From: Bacteroidales bacterium GP1
GTDB taxonomy: Bacteria; Bacteroidota; Bacteroidia; Bacteroidales; Muribaculaceae
Length of the DNA: 15,300 nucleotides
Direction: 5' to 3'
Assembly (NCBI GenBank): GCA_001701105.1
Contig: DAAI01000024.1
Location: 25,117-40,416, forward strand
The position numbers and the translations under genes are program-made. Within the stretch, counting starts at the first letter, position 1, and each line of letters begins with the position of its first letter. The notes under the pieces were generated by a model, which was given only the letters and a program-made list of their open reading frames with translations, was not told the origin of the DNA and did no database searches. Shown piece by piece: positions 1 through 7,065 of this stretch.

Positions 1-93
1 CTATGAACCTACCGAAATCGATTCTATATAAAAAATGGCGATCGAGTAGGCTTATCCGGCTTTACCGCTTCTGGCACGCCAAAGGTAGTAACA

Positions 94-1476
94 GTGGCAT
101 TGGCCGAACAAGCCAAGGCTCTCCATGAAAAAGGCGAAGAATTCAAAATTGATCTCTTTACTGGTGCATCGACCAACGACCATGTCGATGGCGAGCTATC
201 CCGGGCAAAGGCAATCCGTCAGCGCACCCCTTATCAGGGACATTCCGATTGCCGGAAGGCTATTAATGCCTCCGAAATGAATTATTTCGACCAGCATCTC
301 AGCCATCTGTCTCAGGATTTGCGTTACGGCTTCTATGGCGACATTGATGTAGCCATCATCGAAGCCACTGAAATGAGTCCCAACGGCGATGTGATTCTCG
401 GCGCAGGCCTTGGCATGGCCCCCACAATCGCTCGCATGGCCAAGAAGGTGATTATCGAATATAGCTCCTACTATCATAATTCCTTCCGCGGATTCCACGA
501 CAATTATATTCCTCTTGATCCTCCTCACCGTCGGGAAATTCCTATTTACAAGCCTTCCGACAGAATCGGCGACACTGTGCTCCATATCGACCCCAAGAAG
601 ATTATCGGAGTGGTACCCTCCAATGCTTCAGAGAGCATCAAGCCTTTCACGGCACCCGACGAGCAGACTCAGCTTATCGGTAACAATATCTGCGAATTCC
701 TCGTAAGCGAGCTTCGCAAGGGTAAGATTCCTAAGGAATTCCTTCCCATCCAGTCGGGTGTGGGCAATGTAGCTAACGCCGTGCTTTACGGACTTGGCGA
801 GAACCCCGATATTCCGCGTTTCGAGATGTACACGGAGGTGATCCAGGACGCAGTAATGACATTGATGGAGGAGGGCAAGTGCAGCTTCGCTTCTACCTGC
901 GCTCTTACATTCAGCGATGAAGCCATGCTCCATTTCATGGAAAATATCGACTTCTTCCGCGATAAAGTGGTGATGCGTCCCGGTGAGATATCGAATCATC
1001 CGGAAGTGGTACGCCGGCTCGGTCTTATCGCCATGAACACAGCGCTTGAGGCTGACATCTTCGGAAATGTCAACTCCACTCACGTGATGGGAACGAAGAT
1101 GATGAACGGTATCGGTGGATCGGCCGATTTCAGCCGCAACGCATATCTCTCCATCTTCTCCTGCCCGTCAATCCAGAAGGGAGGAAAGATCTCGACGATC
1201 GTGCCGATGGTATCACACGTTGACCATTCAGAGCATTCGGTGAAGATTCTTGCCACAGAGCAGGGTGTGGCCGACCTCCGGGGCAAGGATCCGATGCAGC
1301 GCGCCCAGACAATCATCGAGAACTGCGTTCATCCGATGTACAAGGAGTTGATGTGGGATTATCTGAAGATTGCCCAGAAGTCGGGCGGACATACTCCTCA
1401 CGATCTCCGTCATGCATTCGCCCTCCACGAGGCCCTCATGGAGAAAGGCGATATGCTGCAAGCCGATTTTAGCTGA
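94..1476 (+). CDS. Acetyl-CoA hydrolase/transferase family protein (succinate:acetate CoA-transferase type), start unresolved
   Basis: Cytoplasmic enzyme that probably moves CoA between acetyl-CoA and succinate or another carboxylate, a step of mixed-acid fermentation. Numbered from the GTG at 94, the protein has 460 residues. It carries the glycine-rich GVGNVANAV at 222-230, the YTEVIQDA segment whose Glu248 fits the catalytic glutamate that forms the glutamyl-CoA thioester in this family, and GIGGSADFSRNA near 339-350. Family members usually have about 500 residues, so the N-terminus is short. The same frame is open upstream to a TGA at 4-6 and encodes a family-like NGDRVGLSGFTASGTPK before the GTG, so GTG 94 is probably not the natural start. 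No ATG, GTG or TTG precedes it in frame. Family assignment is firm; the exact acceptor is inferred. Confidence 0.88.
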   Translation: MALAEQAKALHEKGEEFKIDLFTGASTNDHVDGELSRAKAIRQRTPYQGHSDCRKAINASEMNYFDQHLSHLSQDLRYGFYGDIDVAIIEATEMSPNGDVILGAGLGMAPTIARMAKKVIIEYSSYYHNSFRGFHDNYIPLDPPHRREIPIYKPSDRIGDTVLHIDPKKIIGVVPSNASESIKPFTAPDEQTQLIGNNICEFLVSELRKGKIPKEFLPIQSGVGNVANAVLYGLGENPDIPRFEMYTEVIQDAVMTLMEEGKCSFASTCALTFSDEAMLHFMENIDFFRDKVVMRPGEISNHPEVVRRLGLIAMNTALEADIFGNVNSTHVMGTKMMNGIGGSADFSRNAYLSIFSCPSIQKGGKISTIVPMVSHVDHSEHSVKILATEQGVADLRGKDPMQRAQTIIENCVHPMYKELMWDYLKIAQKSGGHTPHDLRHAFALHEALMEKGDMLQADFS

Positions 1477-1499
1477 TAATCAGTAATAACGGATAATAA

Positions 1500-1537
1500 A
1501 TTAGTCCTGTTGGTCGAATTCGACTGGCAGGATTAAT
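1500..1537. terminator. Long perfect hairpin between convergent genes, probable bidirectional terminator
   Basis: The 38 bases fold on themselves from 1500/1537 to the central GAATTC (1516-1521) without a mismatch if G-T wobble pairs are allowed. AT-rich runs flank both sides. It sits 23 bases after the CoA-transferase stop and 24 bases before the end of the minus-strand tonB-like gene, so it could end transcription from both directions. Confidence 0.65.
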
Positions 1538-1561
1538 ATTTTGAAGTGCTCCGGCGGTATG

Positions 1562-2317
1562 TTATCGGGGGGTGATGGTGAAGGTGATAGTGCCGGATGT
1601 GGAGGGTGCGTTGGGCTTTGCGCTCCATAAAGCGCTGAGAGCTGCCTTCTCGCAAGCGGAGCGGATATAGGCCGGCGCCCCGCCCTTTGCTCTCGCTGAA
1701 GTCACTCTCCCCTCGGCATCTATGCTCACGGCTACCACCACGGTAGTCTTATGGCGAAGTTCTACATTTGGTTTCGGACATCCCTTGAATGTCCTTCCTG
1801 AGGCTACCCCGGCAATTCCCGCTCCGGAGCCTCCGGCCCCGGAAGTGCCGGGTTTACCTGAGGTCATGCCGTTTTTCCCTTCAAATCCTTTGGCCACGGT
1901 GGAAGTGACTTTGCGCCGTTCCTCATCCGAGACTGAAGGCTCCGAGGTCTTAACGGGAGATTCCTTTTCCGTGGTGATCTTTTTCTCCACTGGGGGAGCC
2001 GGGTTCGGGTTGGAGCCGGGTTCTGTTTTCCTGGTATTGTCCTTGATATCCGGCTTTGGATCCCCTTTTACTGCCGGGGCTGGAGCATCCTTGGCTGTGG
2101 CGCTTTCTTCGCCGAGGTCGCGCAGCAGCTCCGGTTCGAGGAATGTCTCCTCCTCGGGCGTGGCCACGGAGATTTCCGGAGTGGAGGCAAGAGCCATCTC
2201 GCGCAGATCGGTAGTCAGACCGGTAAAAAGCAGCAATGGAATCAATGCTGCCACAAAGATCAATGTCACCGCCAAGGCAATGAGTTTATCTCTGTCGGGC
2301 TTTTTGGAGCTAATCAT
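1562..2317 (-). CDS. TonB-family energy transducer-like protein
   Basis: Predicted inner-membrane protein of 251 residues that would pass proton-motive force from the adjacent ExbB/ExbD pair to outer-membrane transporters. It has a short basic N-terminus, one membrane segment at about 12-33, a long periplasmic linker rich in Pro, Lys, Glu, Ser and Gly at about 50-172, and a C-terminal domain at about 176-250 of the TonB type (GCPKPN, then VVVAVSIDAEGRVTSARA). The ATG at 2317 is chosen because it lies 10 bases after the exbD stop and the membrane segment follows directly; a start further upstream would add 33 residues that overlap exbD and look non-coding. The C-terminal domain lacks an obvious YP motif, so it may be a divergent TonB or a TolA-like protein. 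Confidence 0.75.
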   Translation of the reverse strand: MISSKKPDRDKLIALAVTLIFVAALIPLLLFTGLTTDLREMALASTPEISVATPEEETFLEPELLRDLGEESATAKDAPAPAVKGDPKPDIKDNTRKTEPGSNPNPAPPVEKKITTEKESPVKTSEPSVSDEERRKVTSTVAKGFEGKNGMTSGKPGTSGAGGSGAGIAGVASGRTFKGCPKPNVELRHKTTVVVAVSIDAEGRVTSARAKGGAPAYIRSACEKAALSALWSAKPNAPSTSGTITFTITPR

Positions 2318-2327
2318 CGGAGACGGT

Positions 2328-2768
2328 TCAGGGATTTGGCGACTTGGCAGAAGTGGAAAGCACCATGCGGAGCTTATTTCTTGCCGCGATGTCGAGGATT
2401 TCGACAATACGCGCATATTTCACAGTGGAATCGGCATATAGAGCCACAGCGCGTGTGGAATCCGCGGTATGGATTGCGAAAAGTTCGGCTTCGAGGGCTT
2501 GCAGCCCCATAGGCTTGGGAATGGAATAGACGTTGGTACTGTCGTTGCGGTCGACCACGAGATATAGATGATCCAGGGAGTCGATATATACTTCCGTGAC
2601 CGGCTTCAGCGTAGTCTGCTCCGAACTTTGGGGAAGGTTCACATCAATGGCGCCCGGAAAGATGATGGTGCTCGTTATCATAAAAAAGATAAGGAGCAGG
2701 AAAATCACGTCGGTCATCGACGACATTGAGAATGCGGCCATAGGCTGCAACTGACGTTTCAGTGCCAT
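2328..2768 (-). CDS. exbD: Biopolymer transport protein ExbD/TolR
   Basis: Small subunit of the proton channel that powers TonB or Tol complexes in the inner membrane. The 146-residue protein has a short cytoplasmic N-terminus, a single membrane helix at about 18-38 and a periplasmic domain. Asp20 in SMTDVIFLLLIFF matches the conserved membrane aspartate that carries protons in this family. Length is normal. It starts 4 bases after the exbB stop and is followed after 10 bases by the tonB-like gene, which indicates co-transcription. ExbD and TolR cannot be separated from sequence alone; the TonB-like neighbour favours ExbD. Confidence 0.9.
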   Translation of the reverse strand: MALKRQLQPMAAFSMSSMTDVIFLLLIFFMITSTIIFPGAIDVNLPQSSEQTTLKPVTEVYIDSLDHLYLVVDRNDSTNVYSIPKPMGLQALEAELFAIHTADSTRAVALYADSTVKYARIVEILDIAARNKLRMVLSTSAKSPNP

Positions 2769-2772
2769 GGCT

Positions 2773-3402
2773 TCACTTCTTCACCGGTTCGTTGAGTAGA
2801 TCCATGAATGCCATTGTCTCCGCTTCAAGGGAATTAGTAACAACATTCACGCGGGCCACCAGGTAATTATATGCAAAGAGGGCTATAAGGCCTACAATAA
2901 GACCGGCCACTGTCGTGACAAGCGCCTGATAAATGCCGGAGGAGAGCACGGTGATATTGGCCGATGTCCCGGCATTGGCGAGGGAGAAGAAGGCATCGAT
3001 CATTCCGATTACTGTTCCGAGGAATCCGAGCATCGGGGCTCCGGCGGCAGTTGTGGATAGCCACGGAAAGCCTTTTGTGAGGGCGGCCACTTCGATATTA
3101 CCCTCATTCTCGATCGTGACAAGAATATCGTTCATCGGGCGTCCGATTCGGGATATGCCTTTGGCCACAAGACGCGCATAGGGCGTATTGGCTCGCCGGC
3201 AAAGATTGATGGCCGACTCGATGTCGCCGTCGTGCACACAATCGCGTATACGGTTCATAAAAGAGGGGTCGCGACGCGCGGCACGATTGATCACGATGCA
3301 TCGCTCCGTAAATATGTAAATGGCCACGAGGAGCATCACAGCCAAGGGAATCATGATGTAGCCGCCATCCATTATGAGCGACCAGAGGGATATTGAAGTC
3401 AT
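2773..3402 (-). CDS. exbB: MotA/TolQ/ExbB proton channel family protein
   Basis: Membrane subunit that forms the pentameric proton channel around ExbD. The 209-residue protein has membrane segments at about 13-32, 118-140 and 158-181, with a cytoplasmic loop between the first and second. The second segment holds the conserved STTAAGAPMLGFLGTVIGM stretch and the third has QALVTTVAGLIVGL, both hallmark regions of the family. Length fits ExbB/TolQ. It lies 33 bases after pdxJ and 4 bases before exbD. The ExbB rather than TolQ name rests on the neighbouring TonB-like gene. Confidence 0.9.
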   Translation of the reverse strand: MTSISLWSLIMDGGYIMIPLAVMLLVAIYIFTERCIVINRAARRDPSFMNRIRDCVHDGDIESAINLCRRANTPYARLVAKGISRIGRPMNDILVTIENEGNIEVAALTKGFPWLSTTAAGAPMLGFLGTVIGMIDAFFSLANAGTSANITVLSSGIYQALVTTVAGLIVGLIALFAYNYLVARVNVVTNSLEAETMAFMDLLNEPVKK

Positions 3403-3435
3403 ATGATATAGAGCCGTATGAGATGTTTAATATTA

Positions 3436-4149
3436 TCAGTCAAGGCATTCGAGATAGCGTTTGATCGTTTCCTCAATTCCGAGATAAAGGGCATCGGAGA
3501 TAATGGCATGCCCGATGCTTACTTCATCGAGGCGGGGGAGCGACGTGAAGAAGAACCGAAGATTTTCCAGATTCAGGTCGTGGCCGGCATTCACGCCGAG
3601 TCCGGCCTCGGAGGCTATCCTCGAGCCCTCTATGAAAGGCCTTACGGCTCTTTCCGGATCATCGGGGAATAGATCGGCATAAGGCTTCGTGTATAGTTCC
3701 ACACGGTCGGCACCCACTTCAGCGGCAGCCCGAATCTGTTCGGGAATAGGATCGACAAATATCGATACCCTCACTCCGGCCTCTTTAAAGCGCGACGTGA
3801 TCTCCCTTAGGAGTCCGGCATTGGCAATCACGTCCCACCCCGCGCAGGAGGTAAGTACTCCCGGCGCATCCGGCACGAGAGTCACTTGAGCCGGCTTCGT
3901 TTCAAGGATGATGTCGATAAACCGCTTGTCAGGGTAGCCTTCGATATTGAATTCCGTAGTGACGAGAGGTTTCAGCAATTCCACATCTCGGCGTGTGATA
4001 TGGCGTTCATCCGGACGTGGATGCACCGTAATTCCCTGGGCGCCGAACCTTTCACAGTCAACGGCAAATTTCTGTACATCGGGTTTCCCCTCGCCGCGGG
4101 CATTGCGGAGGGTGGCCACTTTATTTATATTTACACTTAGGCGTGTCAT
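3436..4149 (-). CDS. pdxJ: Pyridoxine 5'-phosphate synthase
   Basis: Cytoplasmic TIM-barrel enzyme that condenses 1-deoxyxylulose 5-phosphate with 3-amino-2-oxopropyl phosphate to pyridoxine 5'-phosphate in the DXP-dependent vitamin B6 pathway. The 237-residue protein matches PdxJ over its length: SVNINKVATLRNARG at 5-19, GITVHPRPDERHI at 39-51 (His43 and His50), EFNIEG at 66-71 (Glu70, probably catalytic), VSIFVDP at 128-134, GLGVNAGHDL at 183-192 (His190) and SIGHAII at 211-217. It is first in a minus-strand run with exbB, exbD and a TonB-like gene, a known Bacteroidales arrangement. The start at 4149 places the conserved strand directly at the N-terminus. Confidence 0.96.
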   Translation of the reverse strand: MTRLSVNINKVATLRNARGEGKPDVQKFAVDCERFGAQGITVHPRPDERHITRRDVELLKPLVTTEFNIEGYPDKRFIDIILETKPAQVTLVPDAPGVLTSCAGWDVIANAGLLREITSRFKEAGVRVSIFVDPIPEQIRAAAEVGADRVELYTKPYADLFPDDPERAVRPFIEGSRIASEAGLGVNAGHDLNLENLRFFFTSLPRLDEVSIGHAIISDALYLGIEETIKRYLECLD

Positions 4150-4281
4150 TATTGGCTAAATTAATACCGGTTTGGCAGCTTTCTAAACGAAAAACGTTTT
4201 TTAAAAATGTGCGTATGTTGATGAGGACATATGCTCATCTCGTGCTTAACCCGACGAAATGAGATACCCCGATTGCAAATG

Positions 4282-4289
4282 CAAATTTA
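4282..4289 (-). promoter_or_regulatory. Candidate -7 promoter element for the pdxJ operon
   Basis: On the minus strand the bases read TAAATTTG, a full match to the Bacteroidetes -7 consensus TAnnTTTG. Transcription would begin near 4275 and give a leader of about 125 nt before pdxJ. I do not see a good -33 TTTG at the usual distance, so this is tentative. Confidence 0.35.
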
Positions 4290-4400
4290 AGAAAAAGTAG
4301 TTGTTTATACTAATTTTTTCGCAATAACTTAAAGGAAAAGACACGAAAAACTGCCTCCATTGACTCTTCTTAATCATCCGGACCGCTGAATGATGAATCG

Positions 4401-4438
4401 CACGGATGGCTAACAGAGGGAATCCAGATCCGTGGATT
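4401..4438. repeat. Two overlapping, mutually exclusive inverted repeats
   Basis: CACGGAT at 4401-4407 is complementary to ATCCGTG at 4428-4434 (7 bp, 20-base loop). Within the same stretch AATCCA at 4421-4426 pairs with TGGATT at 4433-4438, and G-C and G-T pairs extend it to 4419-4440. The arms overlap, so only one stem can form. The repeat sits just upstream of the candidate promoter at 4447-4479 and could be an operator or a terminator-like structure. Confidence 0.4.
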
Positions 4439-4446
4439 TCTTATTA

Positions 4447-4479
4447 TTTAGCAAAATTGGAATGAAATTTGTATCTTTG
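4447..4479 (+). promoter_or_regulatory. Candidate Bacteroidetes promoter for the CBS protein and nadK
   Basis: TATCTTTG at 4472-4479 is a full match to the -7 consensus TAnnTTTG. TTTA at 4447-4450, 21 bases upstream, fits the -33 TTTG element at a normal spacing. Transcription would start near 4486 and leave a leader of about 150 nt before the ATG at 4636. Confidence 0.6.
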
Positions 4480-4534
4480 TAAGCGTAAAAGCGTTTATAA
4501 GATATAAGCACTTGCCTGAAAGCGATTCACGTTT

Positions 4535-4633
4535 ATGAGCATCACCATGGATGGAATTTGTCTGATAAAAATGTTTATTAAAGAACAAGGAATTGCTAAA
4601 TCCAGGACAAGCCAGAACTATAGGAAAGGATAA
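4535..4633 (+). CDS. Possible short leader reading frame upstream of the CBS protein gene
   Basis: A 32-codon frame starts at ATG 4535 inside the predicted leader and ends with TAA at 4631-4633, two bases before the ATG of the CBS protein gene. Its end contains the purine-rich AGGAAAGGA that also precedes that ATG. The placement would suit translational coupling. The peptide (begins MSITMDG, ends NYRKG) resembles nothing I know, and a frame of this length can arise by chance. Confidence 0.2.
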   Translation: MSITMDGICLIKMFIKEQGIAKSRTSQNYRKG

Positions 4634-4635
4634 AA

Positions 4636-5139
4636 ATGACAGCAAAAGAAGCCATATCGCCATTAGCGACTTTACAGCCGGGGCCGGGACTTCCCGAGGT
4701 GGGGAGCGAGATGCCTTTGCTGGAGGTATTGCCGCGGCTTCTTGACAGTCCGGGCCGACGTCTCCGTGTAAGCGAATCCGGGGAGACGATAGGTATAATT
4801 GATGAGCAATCGCTGCTGGAGGCATTCGGGCGGATGATAGCCGCGCGCGACGACAGCAGCGTGATAACAGTGGAATGCGCTCCGGGTGATTACAGCGCGT
4901 CGCGCCTTGCGCATGCCGTAGAGGATTCCGACGTGCATCTCGTGGATCTATTAAGCGCACCCGGAAGCGAAGGACGGCTGAAAGTGACTCTGCGCGTGCG
5001 TAGCGTCGACCCTACGGCCACCGTCAACAGCCTTGAGCGGTACGGATATACCGTGACCGAAGCTCACGGCGACTTGTACGGCACGCCGACAGCATCGCTT
5101 GAACGGCTGTTGGGTCTGAAAGCATTGCTTGAGGTATGA
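4636..5139 (+). CDS. CBS-domain protein with ACT-like C-terminus (divergent)
   Basis: Cytoplasmic protein of 167 residues. Residues 1-68 look like one reduced CBS motif: it opens with a TAKEAISPL helix and closes with TIGIIDEQSLLEAF, the usual end of a CBS repeat. Residues about 114-142 (LKVTLRVRSVDPTATVNSLERYGYTV) resemble the ACT-like C-terminal part of Bacteroidales CBS proteins encoded next to nadK. From memory, relatives have somewhat more than 200 residues, so this copy is shortened in the CBS region. Such domains often bind adenine nucleotides or amino acids, but the ligand is unknown. Its stop lies 22 bases before the nadK start, so the two are likely co-transcribed, and a role linked to nucleotide state is an inference. 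Confidence 0.65.
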   Translation: MTAKEAISPLATLQPGPGLPEVGSEMPLLEVLPRLLDSPGRRLRVSESGETIGIIDEQSLLEAFGRMIAARDDSSVITVECAPGDYSASRLAHAVEDSDVHLVDLLSAPGSEGRLKVTLRVRSVDPTATVNSLERYGYTVTEAHGDLYGTPTASLERLLGLKALLEV

Positions 5140-5161
5140 ATCGCCCAGCTTGCTAACGACT

Positions 5162-6055
5162 ATGAAAATGGATATTGAAAAAGGAGTGGCCTTCTATGGC
5201 AATCCGAAGCAAGACGCCTATGTGCCGAGGATAGCTGAATTTCTCGCAAGAGTGCGCGAATTGGGAATGGGCGTGTATGTAAGCCGGGAGTTCGGAGAAT
5301 ACCTCACGGCAAGGGGTCATGATGTTACATCAGAGATAGCCGATGAATTTCCGGAGGAAAAGGTGCATACGCTTGTGAGCATCGGCGGCGATGGCACATT
5401 TCTTCGCGCCGCGCAATGGGCCGGGGCGAGCGGAGTGCCGATGATAGGCATCAATACAGGCCATTTGGGATTTATGGCAAGTTATTCCTTCGATGATGAA
5501 GCGGAGATCCTGCAATTGCTTGCGGAAGATACCCGCTGCCTTGAGCGAAGGATGGTGCTGAAGGTGGAATGTAGCGGTATGCCGGAAGGATTCTGGCCCT
5601 ACGCGCTCAACGAAGTGGCATTGCTGAAAAGCGACTCAGCCTCGATGGTGACAGTGCGCACATGGATCGACGGGGAATATCTTGCGGCCTACGAAAGCGA
5701 CGGCCTGATCATAGCTTCGCCCACCGGCTCCACCGCCTACAATATGTCGGTCGGAGGTCCGATTCTGGAGCCTACGGTAAGCAATATGGTGCTTTCGCCG
5801 GTGGCCCCGCATTCCCTCACGATGCGTCCGCTGGTGATCGGCGGCGACTCTGAAGTGCGTGCCGAGGTAAGTTGTGGGCAGCGGCGTTACCGGGTAAGCC
5901 TCGACGGGCGCACATTCCGCCTCCGTGGCGACCCATCGGATGAAAAGGATGCGATAAAGATTACCAAAGCCCCGTTTACGGTAAACGTGCTGCGCCGTCC
6001 CGGTAAAGGCTTCCCTGAGATCCTGCGCGACAAGCTCCTCTGGGCCAAACGCTAA
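5162..6055 (+). CDS. nadK: NAD kinase
   Basis: Cytoplasmic enzyme that phosphorylates NAD to NADP using ATP or polyphosphate. With the ATG at 5162 the protein has 297 residues, a normal length. It shows the GGDGT motif at 75-79 with the catalytic Asp77, the NE pair at 150-151, and ESDGLIIASPTGSTAY at 178-193 followed by SVGGPIL. The frame also stays open upstream to a TTG at 5129 that overlaps the preceding gene, but those 11 extra residues are atypical; ATG 5168 is another possible start. It follows the CBS-protein gene in a likely two-gene operon. Confidence 0.96.
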   Translation: MKMDIEKGVAFYGNPKQDAYVPRIAEFLARVRELGMGVYVSREFGEYLTARGHDVTSEIADEFPEEKVHTLVSIGGDGTFLRAAQWAGASGVPMIGINTGHLGFMASYSFDDEAEILQLLAEDTRCLERRMVLKVECSGMPEGFWPYALNEVALLKSDSASMVTVRTWIDGEYLAAYESDGLIIASPTGSTAYNMSVGGPILEPTVSNMVLSPVAPHSLTMRPLVIGGDSEVRAEVSCGQRRYRVSLDGRTFRLRGDPSDEKDAIKITKAPFTVNVLRRPGKGFPEILRDKLLWAKR

Positions 6056-6182
6056 TCAGTGAAAAATGGGATGGCCTGATAACGAAGATAAGCCCTAAAT
6101 GAGCATGGTCTCCGTTATAACCAAGTCTCCCAGCGGTTCCAAAAAATCGAAATTAAGATAAGTGCTCAGGATTTACTCATCT

Positions 6183-6779
6183 TTAGTTAGGAGACCATTG
6201 TAGTACAGCTATCCCTCCTTCATCAAGAGTTTTTGAGATAGTTTTCATACCCTTTCCTTCAGATTGAGTATTTTGATCGGTCTTGTTATCTAAAGAAGCC
6301 TTTCCCGGTTCTACTGGTGACGGTTCTTCCGGCTCCGGTTCCACAGGACCTACTATGCTGCTTCCAGGTCTTTTCATAAAGCCAATATTGTAGCCCTCAT
6401 TAAGAAGTACTTGTAGAACCTGCTTATTTTTGTAATCTTGATTCACGAAAATGATATGATGAACTCCGGAATCTGAGACTAAATGTGTGACCAATACTAT
6501 TGCTCCTCCATGGGTAATTTTGTTGACCGGACTATTTGGTACAATAAAATTCCCATGAATATCCGAAGACCCTCCTGGCAACAAAATTTCTTGTACCCTG
6601 GAACTTAGAAAAATAGATTTCCAAGAATTAATTTCCGAATTTACAGTCTTAAGTGCATTCCAGATGCTGCTTTTGGTCAATTGCATCTGTGCGTTATCTC
6701 TCTCACCGGTGATAACGCAGCTTAAGGGAGCCTGTGTATATTCAAGGTGATCCGTGGTGGCATCATCAGTTTCCCACAT
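6183..6779 (-). CDS. Hypothetical protein with Pro/Glu-rich linker, probably the 3' part of a split gene
   Basis: I do not recognise this 198-residue protein. It begins WETDDATTDHLEY, has a mixed globular region at about 20-140 with hydrophobic stretches (GGAIVLVTHLVSDSGVHHIIFV at 91-112, shown here only as a landmark), a repeated Pro-Glu linker at about 146-158 and a polar tail that ends IAVLQWSPN. No signal peptide, membrane segment or catalytic motif is clear. The frame is open upstream past the ATG (VYWEYG) as far as a TAA at 6801-6803, which overlaps the end of the next upstream frame (6797-7024). This suggests one longer gene broken by a frameshift. Base composition is AT-richer than the flanking core genes. 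Confidence 0.45.
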   Translation of the reverse strand: MWETDDATTDHLEYTQAPLSCVITGERDNAQMQLTKSSIWNALKTVNSEINSWKSIFLSSRVQEILLPGGSSDIHGNFIVPNSPVNKITHGGAIVLVTHLVSDSGVHHIIFVNQDYKNKQVLQVLLNEGYNIGFMKRPGSSIVGPVEPEPEEPSPVEPGKASLDNKTDQNTQSEGKGMKTISKTLDEGGIAVLQWSPN

Positions 6780-6796
6780 TCCATATTCCCAATATA

Positions 6797-7024
6797 CTAT
6801 TTAAATTCCATCGTATTGGTGGCTTTATTTAAAATGGAGTTCCATCCTATGCAATATGGAATCGGGGAAATAGCTACAATCGGGAAGATGGTTGAGCCGG
6901 GCCAAGATGGATCGGCAGAGTTTCTGACTTCATGATTTATGTCGCTGGCAACTTCAGTGGTAATATCCATTGCTAATAAGAAGTTATATAATAAATTTAA
7001 ATGAATATCCTCTATTTTCCCCAA
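6797..7024 (-). pseudogene. Probable 5' part of the same split gene (unknown function)
   Basis: A 75-codon frame from TTG 7024, or a shorter one from ATG 6970, encodes a protein-like sequence with no family I recognise: a helical start (LNLLYNFLLAMD), then DINHEVRNSADPSWPG and PIPYCIGWNSILNK, ending TMEFK. The stop at 6797-6799 falls where the frame of the downstream gene is already open, and a one-base slip would join EF to VYWEYGMWETDD. The joined product would be roughly 275-280 residues. Programmed frameshift, a decayed gene and a sequencing error are all possible; decay fits the neighbouring transposase remnant best. Confidence 0.4.
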
Positions 7025-7065
7025 GATAGTTAAAATAAGAAATAAGCCATATTATATGAATTCTC

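Larger units (their letters stand above)
4150..4635. other. Divergent intergenic region between pdxJ and the CBS-protein/nadK genes
   Basis: These 486 bases separate two divergent transcription units. Besides the elements listed separately, they hold a 12-bp perfect palindrome (AAAAACGTTTTT) at 4190-4201, 41 bases upstream of pdxJ, and an inverted repeat GATGAG/CTCATC at 4220-4225 and 4234-4239 that would lie in the pdxJ leader if transcription starts near 4275. No long reading frame or RNA gene was recognised. Confidence 0.6.

Noticed and set aside
196..1461. Several minus-strand frames of 60-151 codons opposite the CoA-transferase gene
   Set aside because: They are shadows of a strongly conserved plus-strand enzyme and show no family features.
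1722..2441. Long plus-strand reading frame of 239 codons opposite the tonB-like gene
   Set aside because: It is the antisense of a low-complexity Pro/Gly/Ser/Glu linker, which keeps several frames open; the minus strand has the membrane segment, TonB-like domain and operon context.
6840..6935. Plus-strand frame near 6747-6935 of 62 codons
   Set aside because: Its start and content look random, and the minus-strand frames over the same bases are more protein-like.
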